A program made the translations under genes and the position numbers. Of a stretch of DNA of 26,383 bases, positions 20,974-26,383 are shown in pieces; positions within the stretch are counted from its first letter, which is position 1; the number at the start of each line of letters is the position of its first letter. The stretch is from Patescibacteria group bacterium (GTDB lineage Bacteria; Patescibacteriota; Microgenomatia; UBA10105), in the NCBI GenBank assembly GCA_003524845.1, contig DQGR01000001.1, forward strand, positions 1 to 26,383. Reading direction: 5' to 3'. The notes beneath the pieces are model-generated. The model was given only the letters and a program-made list of their open reading frames with translations, was not told the DNA's origin and did not search any database.

Positions 20974-23764
20974 CGGGATCGTATGCCTGCCAAAGCGCTA
21001 CATTATTTTCTAAATTTTTAGTAAACGTGACTTTATATAAACTTGAAAATAGTTTTTCTGCAATAGCTGATTGACTGACAGCAAGCGAATTCATATCTGT
21101 AGGTAAGTGGAAATTCAATAACTCTTCATACGGAAATGAATAGACTCTGACGTTACCAATATCGTTTTCACTTAGGTCAGCACCAATTGAATTATTAGTA
21201 ATGTAAATGTCATAACCTAATCCGTCTTGAGCCAGTGGAGGGAGAATAAAATAAGTCGTGATCCAATTTGACTCTCTTGGTAAGTCCGCTTCAATTTCGG
21301 TATGTTTAGCAGTTCTATTGATTAGACCGACCCGCAACGGTGTTCCAGCTAAATTACGGCTTTCAATAGCTATTAAATAACCTTCATTGTGTGACAGATT
21401 ACCTAATCCAAACGATAAACAATTCTTAGTATTCAGCGAAGAAAAATGTAGCCAATTGTTTTGCCCGGAATACTCATCGCTGATAACACTTTTCCCCGAC
21501 TGGATTAGAGATCCACATGAAGTGACTTTGATTGCATTTAATTCATTGTTTTTGTTTGCGTCAAAGACTAATTTTTCATTTTTATCATACGTTCCTGACT
21601 GAATAGGTTTGCCGTTGTTATCATTAACGAGAGTTGATCTGAATATAAAACTTTCTCCGTTTTCAAAAACGACAAATTCTCGAGTTTTTTTTGACGACGT
21701 AACTGTTGAAAGAGCACGAAACGGATAAATGATATTAGCCTCATTATCGTTATTAGTATTCACATAAGTACTGAACTGTTTGTAAGCCCGGTCATTATTA
21801 CTGGATACATAGGCTGGAAACACTGTTGGCAGTTTGTCAAATACAGCAACCAGGTTGCTAATTATTTTATTTGCTTTCTGATACAAAACTAAATCGCCAA
21901 AAGTTGCCAGCGGTTGAAATGAAATTTGCCGTAACAACGTTTTAATTTCCTCGTTGAATAGAGCGCGATTCTGACCTGCACTGATGAGCGAATTATCAAA
22001 TAAAGCCAGCGTTACATTATATTTATCGAAAACATTTCCAAGTAGTTCCGGATCTTTCCTGTAGATTGCATAGGATAGCTCCCAATAAAAATTTTCATTA
22101 AAATTACTCCAGGGGTCAAATGCCCGGTCCATCAGTGGTTGGGGAATACCCTGCCAAAGAAAGCCGCTACCCCGATAACCCCAGCGATAGTACTTCCAAC
22201 TCCAGTACTCAAAAGCCGGAAGTGAAACTATCCGTTCCGATTCGGGAACTTGCTTATGTAAATATGAGAACAATTGTAGATAGCTTTTCGGCAATACTAC
22301 TTTCAATTGTGGATAGAAGAAGTTGCCAGAAAAGGCGGGAAGGCTGAGAAAAAATATGCCAGTACTAAAAATTACCAGAAAAAGTTGTCGTAATCGTTGA
22401 GCCTTAAATAATATGGCTACTAGATAAATACCGACTGTAAAAAACACCGTGTAACTAAAACTAAACAATAGACTGAATTTAGTAAACGGAAACCGGTAAG
22501 CTTCACCGAAAAAGGGAATTGTAGTTCGTAACAAATTCATGAGTTCCCGCAGTACCGGGATATTGTTTCCCAACATACTTATTGCAAATAAGAAAGAAAG
22601 TATAAATGGAAAAACTATTTCTTTATTAAACATTGGTTGCTCATGTGATTTGCGAACGAGCAGTCTAATAGCTACAAATAATCCGGTAAGCATGACCACA
22701 GCAAACGTTATCGAAATTACTGTTGGAACTATTTGATACAAATGATCCCGCCACGGCTGCATCATAAGGTGTGATATACGATCAGCATTCAAATCAACAA
22801 AGTTAAGGCTGAAGCCGTGGAGCGTTAGGACATTAAACGTATCACCAAATACTTTATTTCGTAAAAATATTTCTTCTGATGACATTTGATTTATTTTTGC
22901 CTCAGCAATAGTCGCAGCATTAGTCACCGCACCATAAATAAACGGCAATAACCAAAACGCATTTACAACAAAAAATGAAGCTGTAATCCTCAGACAGCGG
23001 CGCAATGTGGTTTTTTTGAAAAGTAAAAACGACCCAAGAATGCTTACAATTAAGAAAAATACAGGTAAAATGAGAGTTGAGACAAAGAATTGCGGAGTGC
23101 TGAGAATGAGCACCAGCAAAAAAAGCACAAAGTGTTTGCGCGTTGGCTTTTGTAGGTATTTAATTAGAGTGAGCGCAAGAAACGGTAGTGCGGCGAAATG
23201 CACGGAAAAAGCTTCTAGCGGCGTATAAAACATTTGGATAGTGACAAAATTTAATTGGTAAAAAAGAGCTCCAAGTATTGGAATTATTTTTGTCATTCCG
23301 AGCGTGTTTTTGTCATTCCGAGCGAAACGAAGTACAGTCGAGGAATCTAATTCAGCAAAGTTAGTTGAACTAGATCCCTCCACGCGCTGACGCTTGGTCG
23401 GGATGACAATGTTGTTAAATACCTTTCCTAATAGCAGATACATACCAACGGCGCCGGCAAAGTGCATACCAAAATGGAAGGTATAACGGAGTAAGTATAT
23501 TGGTAGGATAAACGACATTACCCACAAAGTTACTGTATGCAGGATATTTGCAGCATGTGACATGCTGTCAATATGTCCCAAGCCCCGGTAGCCTTGCCAA
23601 ACTGCAAAAATACTCCGCTTTAGATTTAGGGAAAAATTAAATTCCGGCATGACATTATCCCAACCCATGAGAAAAGTGCCGGATGTGTAGTTGGATAAAA
23701 CCAGCACCAGTTCAACCAGCAGCAAAAATAAAAAAGGAATAAGTTGTCTGCTTATGCGTTTCAT
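20747..23764 (-). CDS. Large polytopic membrane protein, GT-C/YfhO-like; source of the tail copies
   Basis: 1005 residues. The N-terminal half has about a dozen hydrophobic helices with an early loop motif MGWDNVMPE (D36), a layout seen in GT-C membrane glycosyltransferases and YfhO/AftD-like proteins. The C-terminal half (about 480-960) is a soluble, probably extracytoplasmic domain. A final membrane segment TTVYLFFWPQILQWVGF...LLRRKH ends the protein. Residues about 119-158 are encoded by an in-frame TCATTCCGAGCG-type repeat. It is third in an operon, 7 bp after the GT2 gene and 12 bp from a Tat-exported glycosidase-like gene further up, so a role in surface polysaccharide or glycoprotein assembly is inferred. 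Its last about 75 codons are the unit copied five times downstream between TA cassettes. Confidence 0.7.
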   Translation of the reverse strand: MKRISRQLIPFLFLLLVELVLVLSNYTSGTFLMGWDNVMPEFNFSLNLKRSIFAVWQGYRGLGHIDSMSHAANILHTVTLWVMSFILPIYLLRYTFHFGMHFAGAVGMYLLLGKVFNNIVIPTKRQRVEGSSSTNFAELDSSTVLRFARNDKNTLGMTKIIPILGALFYQLNFVTIQMFYTPLEAFSVHFAALPFLALTLIKYLQKPTRKHFVLFLLVLILSTPQFFVSTLILPVFFLIVSILGSFLLFKKTTLRRCLRITASFFVVNAFWLLPFIYGAVTNAATIAEAKINQMSSEEIFLRNKVFGDTFNVLTLHGFSLNFVDLNADRISHLMMQPWRDHLYQIVPTVISITFAVVMLTGLFVAIRLLVRKSHEQPMFNKEIVFPFILSFLFAISMLGNNIPVLRELMNLLRTTIPFFGEAYRFPFTKFSLLFSFSYTVFFTVGIYLVAILFKAQRLRQLFLVIFSTGIFFLSLPAFSGNFFYPQLKVVLPKSYLQLFSYLHKQVPESERIVSLPAFEYWSWKYYRWGYRGSGFLWQGIPQPLMDRAFDPWSNFNENFYWELSYAIYRKDPELLGNVFDKYNVTLALFDNSLISAGQNRALFNEEIKTLLRQISFQPLATFGDLVLYQKANKIISNLVAVFDKLPTVFPAYVSSNNDRAYKQFSTYVNTNNDNEANIIYPFRALSTVTSSKKTREFVVFENGESFIFRSTLVNDNNGKPIQSGTYDKNEKLVFDANKNNELNAIKVTSCGSLIQSGKSVISDEYSGQNNWLHFSSLNTKNCLSFGLGNLSHNEGYLIAIESRNLAGTPLRVGLINRTAKHTEIEADLPRESNWITTYFILPPLAQDGLGYDIYITNNSIGADLSENDIGNVRVYSFPYEELLNFHLPTDMNSLAVSQSAIAEKLFSSLYKVTFTKNLENNVALWQAYDPGWLALQKTNSFPFLKPVGKHVLVNNWANGWQLKKSQIISPNDQTTVYLFFWPQILQWVGFGLLPLPFILLLRRKH
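23291..23408. repeat. TCATTCCGAGCG-type palindromic repeat inside the membrane-protein gene
   Basis: TGTCATTCCGAGCG occurs twice on the left; GATCCCTCCACGCGCTGACG and GGTCGGGATGACA close it on the right. About 118 bp, in frame, encoding TKRQRVEGSSSTNFAEL and RFARNDKNTLGMTK between two membrane segments. Same family as 25973-26069. Confidence 0.8.
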
Positions 23765-23771
23765 AGAGTAG

Positions 23772-24773
23772 TTAAGAAACGGTTATTGCCGCTTTATTCA
23801 GCGTAGTGGAGAAAGGGGTATTTTGAGGATTTACCGTTGGTCGTGTAATACCTTTCATATACAGGTAAACCGGTACAATCAGTTTTTCCGGTAAAACTAG
23901 AATGGCTCCAGTTTGTAGCAGGTTTACTAAAATACTTTTCAAGGTTGGACGGTAGTCATGGTTGCATATAGCATCGATTCGGATTCTCAAAGTGTTAAAA
24001 AACCGCTCTTTTGGTTTGGTTAAGCTATCGTTTGCGCCATGTACCCGGTAATACAGCAATTTTTCCGTTAAATTGGCAAATTTGCCAAGGTTTAAAAACT
24101 CAAAAAAAGTATACAGATCGTTATTAGCTGAGTATTTGATTTTGTAAATTACTTTTCGTTTTGGTAACAGTTTTTTGTTAAACATCACGGTTGGATGGAT
24201 CATTGGATGGAATACGGCGTAATTTTTATAAATATCTTCATAGGTAGTCGGTACATTTTTTATTCCCGTGACAGCTCCAGCTGCATTTATTACATATGCT
24301 TGAGTCCCGACCATAAGCATATCCGGGTTTTTTTGTAAAAATTTCACCTGTTTTTCTATCCGCTCGCGATCGCTAATGTCGTCAGCATCCATACGGGCAA
24401 GATATATACCGCGTGCTTTGGCAAAACCGACATTTGCGCACGTATCGCCACCTTTATTTAAATTTTTTCGTAAACGGATCGCTCGAATTTTTTTAGGAAA
24501 TCGTTTTGCAAAAACGGATATAATTTTCCAGGAATTGTCAGTTGAAGCATCATCGACAATAACGAGTTCCAGATTCTGATAGGTTTGGTTAACGATACTT
24601 TTAATCGCATCTGACACATATGCTTCAGAGTTATAGACCGGCATGACCACAGAAACCAAAGGATGTCCGTCATTGCGAGCCTTTGACGTTGCGTCAAGAT
24701 GAAGCAATCTCGTACGGAATTGCCGCGTTACTTTGTTCATTGTAATGACATGTGATCTAGTTACATTTTTCAT
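23772..24773 (-). CDS. Family 2 glycosyltransferase
   Basis: 333 residues. GT-A fold: HPLVSVVMPVYNSEAYV (about 37-53), nucleotide-binding VIVDDAS (D74, D75), and the DxD-type metal site ARMDADDISDRERI (about 127). GT2 enzymes transfer sugars from nucleotide donors to lipid, glycan or protein acceptors in the cytoplasm. The C-terminal part ends with a hydrophobic stretch (LVNLLQTGAILVLPEKLIVPVYLY), perhaps membrane-associated. The first about 36 residues, partly encoded by a repeat (24668-24722), precede the conserved fold, so the true start may be internal or the N-terminus was extended by repeat insertion. It starts 2 bp after the upstream gene and ends 7 bp before the membrane-protein gene: one operon. 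Confidence 0.88.
   Translation of the reverse strand: MKNVTRSHVITMNKVTRQFRTRLLHLDATSKARNDGHPLVSVVMPVYNSEAYVSDAIKSIVNQTYQNLELVIVDDASTDNSWKIISVFAKRFPKKIRAIRLRKNLNKGGDTCANVGFAKARGIYLARMDADDISDRERIEKQVKFLQKNPDMLMVGTQAYVINAAGAVTGIKNVPTTYEDIYKNYAVFHPMIHPTVMFNKKLLPKRKVIYKIKYSANNDLYTFFEFLNLGKFANLTEKLLYYRVHGANDSLTKPKERFFNTLRIRIDAICNHDYRPTLKSILVNLLQTGAILVLPEKLIVPVYLYMKGITRPTVNPQNTPFSTTLNKAAITVS
24668..24722. repeat. GTCATTGCGAGCC-type repeat in the GT2 N-terminus
   Basis: CCGTCATTGCGAGCC at one end and GAAGCAATCTCGTACGG in the middle, a fragment of a dispersed palindrome class distinct from the TCATTCCGAGCG class. In frame, encoding FRTRLLHLDATSKARNDG before the catalytic domain. Confidence 0.65.
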
Positions 24774-24775
24774 AT

Positions 24776-25933
24776 TTATCCAACTGCGGTTGGAGTAGGT
24801 TCACCATTTTCAACTTCAGGTGGATCAATCCACGGTTGGATCATTTCCCATGAAGCCTTTGGTGTTCCCGCAGCATCTAAAAATCCAAATGAACCTTCAT
24901 TACCGGATATTGCCTGTTGGTCAACCAGCTCATACAAAAGTACTGCTTGTGGCTGCGTAGGTGCACTTCTAAGCATACCAATTGCCAAACCCATATATTT
25001 ACCCTGATCTTCTTCTGAAAATCTGGAAGTGGGAAGCCCAAGTTCGCCAACAATGACAGGTTTATGAAATTCGGCAGAGAAGTCGGAAATAATTTGTGGC
25101 ATTTGGATAATAGCCTCAAGGTTTACATCCGGATAGAAATCTAAGGTAATCACGTCGATTGAATCAGCCACAACACCAAATAACCTGCGGCCTTCGTTTT
25201 GTAGGTCCCTACCTGAAGCAAACCACCAACTCATATTCACCGTTGTTTGCGTATTCGGATCAACGGCATGAATTGCATTACTTGCAACTGCGACCACTTC
25301 TGCAAAATTTTGCAGGTACTCTTCCGGCATTTCGCGAAATTCTTCGCCATAGTTGCGATAGTTATGAACGTCAGGCTCATTAAAAATCTGCCAGATATCA
25401 ATTTTTCCTTGCATTTGTTGTGCCAGTTCACCATAAAAATTACCTGCAAAGATGATGTATTCTTCATGAGTCAAACCTTGGGTTATGCCACCAGGCACTG
25501 CAATCGGGACAATAGTTTTGAGTCCGCGGCTTTTGGCATAATCAAGTGCTTCAGCATAGGTCTCCAAACTTCGTTCTTTCCAATTCATGTGCGTGGTTCC
25601 ACTCATATTGATGACTTGATCTTCACGGATATCAAAACGGATCCACTGCATATTGTTTTGCACTAAAAAATCCACACTGCGTTTAAACTGTTCAAGATCC
25701 AGATTTTGGTTGAGTCCGGGTTCGGCGTGCAGGTGGGTATTAAAACCAAATTCCATTGGTAACTGTTCATATTCAGGTGTAGCCATAGGTTCTGGTGTCC
25801 TTACAACTGGAGTTTGTCCCAAATCTGGTGTTATTTGTTGAAACGGAATATTCACACCATACGCCACTAAACCAGCTCCGGCTCTACCGGATAGTCTAAG
25901 AAAATCCCTGCGACTTAATTTTTGTTCAGTCAT
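24776..25933 (-). CDS. Tat-exported GH-A clan glycosidase-like protein
   Basis: About 385 residues from the ATG at 25933, chosen because MTEQKLSRRDFLRLSG is a standard twin-arginine (Tat) signal and AAAAGG precedes it; 18 further upstream codons overlap repeat-derived sequence. The mature part is a TIM barrel: FGFNTHLH, WIRFDIRED, acid/base E186 in WQIFNEPDVHNY, and nucleophile E297 in VIVGELGLPTS, the paired Glu layout of GH-A families (GH5/GH39-like). It would act on a glycan outside the membrane. First gene of a three-gene operon with the GT2 and the membrane protein, suggesting trimming or turnover of the glycan they make. Exact family unassigned. Confidence 0.78.
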   Translation of the reverse strand: MTEQKLSRRDFLRLSGRAGAGLVAYGVNIPFQQITPDLGQTPVVRTPEPMATPEYEQLPMEFGFNTHLHAEPGLNQNLDLEQFKRSVDFLVQNNMQWIRFDIREDQVINMSGTTHMNWKERSLETYAEALDYAKSRGLKTIVPIAVPGGITQGLTHEEYIIFAGNFYGELAQQMQGKIDIWQIFNEPDVHNYRNYGEEFREMPEEYLQNFAEVVAVASNAIHAVDPNTQTTVNMSWWFASGRDLQNEGRRLFGVVADSIDVITLDFYPDVNLEAIIQMPQIISDFSAEFHKPVIVGELGLPTSRFSEEDQGKYMGLAIGMLRSAPTQPQAVLLYELVDQQAISGNEGSFGFLDAAGTPKASWEMIQPWIDPPEVENGEPTPTAVG

Positions 25934-25954
25934 TTTTACCTTTTCGCTTCGGTC

Positions 25955-26085
25955 AGTTCGTAATCGTCCCTTTGTCATCCCGACCAATTCGCCATCCGGC
26001 GAAGCGTGGAGGGATCTTTCTCACCAGAGTCTGGTGTAAAAGATTCCTCGGCTTTGCTCGGAATGACAGAAATCAATTACGAACT
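25955..26085. repeat. Long palindromic repeat upstream of the glycan operon
   Basis: Outer arms AGTTCGTAATCG (25955-25966) and CAATTACGAACT (26074-26085) pair with one mismatch. Inside them TGTCATCCCGA (25973) pairs with TCGGAATGACA (to 26069), and at the tip CACCAGA/CTGGTG (26022-26036). A full-length member of the TCATTCCGAGCG family whose partner is at 23291. Confidence 0.75.
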
Positions 26086-26093
26086 CATTAAAG

Positions 26094-26156
26094 CGGGCCT
26101 TGTAACATAACGATGTATCGTCATGTTGAGTCAAAAGACTCATAAAACAAGGCCCG
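26094..26156. other. Candidate three-way-junction RNA structure
   Basis: CGGGCCTTGT (26094-26103) pairs perfectly with ACAAGGCCCG (26147-26156). The enclosed 43 nt form two hairpins: AACATAACGA/TCGTCATGTT around TGTA with one mismatch, and GAGTC/GACTC around AAAA. It could be an RNA element, a dispersed repeat or part of the 5' region of the minus-strand operon. No known class recognised. Confidence 0.45.
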
Positions 26157-26289
26157 GTAAAGGCAAAAAAACAGAATAAATAAAATAAGTACAAAATAAT
26201 AATAAATCCGTAAAACGGGAAAAGAGACCGAAAAAAATTCTGAGCGGTCTTTCCCCAAAAAATGTCCTCCCAGTTAGGACCCTATTTGT
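26157..26289. other. A-rich gene-free stretch with hairpins
   Basis: About 130 bp, A-rich (26163-26215). It ends in a GGGAAAAGAGACCG...CGGTCTTTCCCC hairpin (about 26217-26256) and the terminator hairpin next to it. No open reading frame seen. Confidence 0.5.
26257..26280 (-). terminator. Likely intrinsic terminator of the gene entering at the right edge
   Basis: On the minus strand GTCCT and AGGAC form a short stem followed by ATTTTTT. The larger hairpin at 26217-26256, with CTTTTCCCGTTTT after it, may act as a second terminator. Confidence 0.5.
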
Positions 26290-26383
26290 TTAGCCACCGC
26301 CAAAAGGAACGAGTTTCCCGTCAGCGCCGACCGTATAGATGGGTTTACCCTTGGTCATGGCATCAGCGGTCGCGCCAGTTGAA
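26290..26383 (-). CDS. 3' end of an unidentified protein gene (truncated by window)
   Basis: Open frame from the window edge to a TAA at 26290-26292, about 30 codons: STGATADAMTKGKPIYTVGA then DGKLVPFGGG. Small and Gly/Thr-rich; no family recognised. Convincing as coding mainly because a terminator follows it directly. Confidence 0.45.
   Translation of the reverse strand, partial: STGATADAMTKGKPIYTVGADGKLVPFGGG

Noticed and set aside
1..26383. UGA recoded to glycine, as in some CPR lineages
   Set aside because: TGA ends several genes at the expected family length (for example higA), and no conserved gene needs read-through of TGA.

Overview
This window looks like a fragment of a Patescibacteria (CPR, Microgenomates-like) chromosome. 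That assignment is an inference from style: compact genes, few Shine-Dalgarno sites, a tRNA without an encoded CCA end, many small toxin-antitoxin (TA) modules, abundant dispersed palindromes, TraG/VirB4-like and cohesin/dockerin proteins of CPR type, and TGA used as an ordinary stop. No taxonomic marker was searched.

Layout, left to right. (1) 1-852: the 3' end of argS. (2) 971-4639: three exported cohesin-domain proteins. The first two overlap by an ATGA and end in dockerins; the third is anchored by a C-terminal membrane helix. (3) 4676-6835: lepA (EF-4), about 120 residues longer than usual because palindromic repeats sit in frame inside it. (4) 6836-7720: a PIN/Phd-type TA module lying between two extra copies of the lepA 3' end. 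(5) 7707-9492: a membrane metallopeptidase, tRNA-Thr(GGT), a nested terminator and a DUF3800 protein. (6) 9571-15807: a TraG/VirB4-like ATPase, a secreted glycoside hydrolase with a dockerin, and a C39-like peptidase with TPR repeats. (7) 15812-20750: five or six TA cassettes (HicAB, HEPN/MNT, putative nuclease/DUF2283, MNT/HEPN, HigBA, ParD/RelE-like). (8) 20747-25933, minus strand: an operon of a Tat-exported glycosidase-like protein, a GT2 glycosyltransferase and a 1005-residue polytopic membrane protein. (9) 25955-26383: repeats, a possible structured RNA and the 3' end of one more gene.

The main discovery is in (7). Every TA cassette is separated from the next by a degenerate copy (about 200-290 bp) of the 3' end of the 1005-residue membrane-protein gene, encoding its last periplasmic linker and terminal membrane segment (consensus TIYLFFWPQLLQWVGF). 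There are five extra copies plus the native one. In every case the TA gene starts or ends within about 12 bp of the copied stop codon, often overlapping it. The same geometry is seen independently at lepA. This looks like a gene-tail-targeted way of accumulating TA cassettes, formally like an integron or attachment-site array but with no visible integrase, transposase or attC.

A second theme is a recurring promoter layout: for eight genes the -10 hexamer ends exactly 6 or 7 nt before the start codon, predicting leaderless mRNAs. A third is repeated in-frame insertion of palindromic elements into conserved coding genes (lepA, argS, the TraG-like ATPase, the GT2 and the membrane protein).
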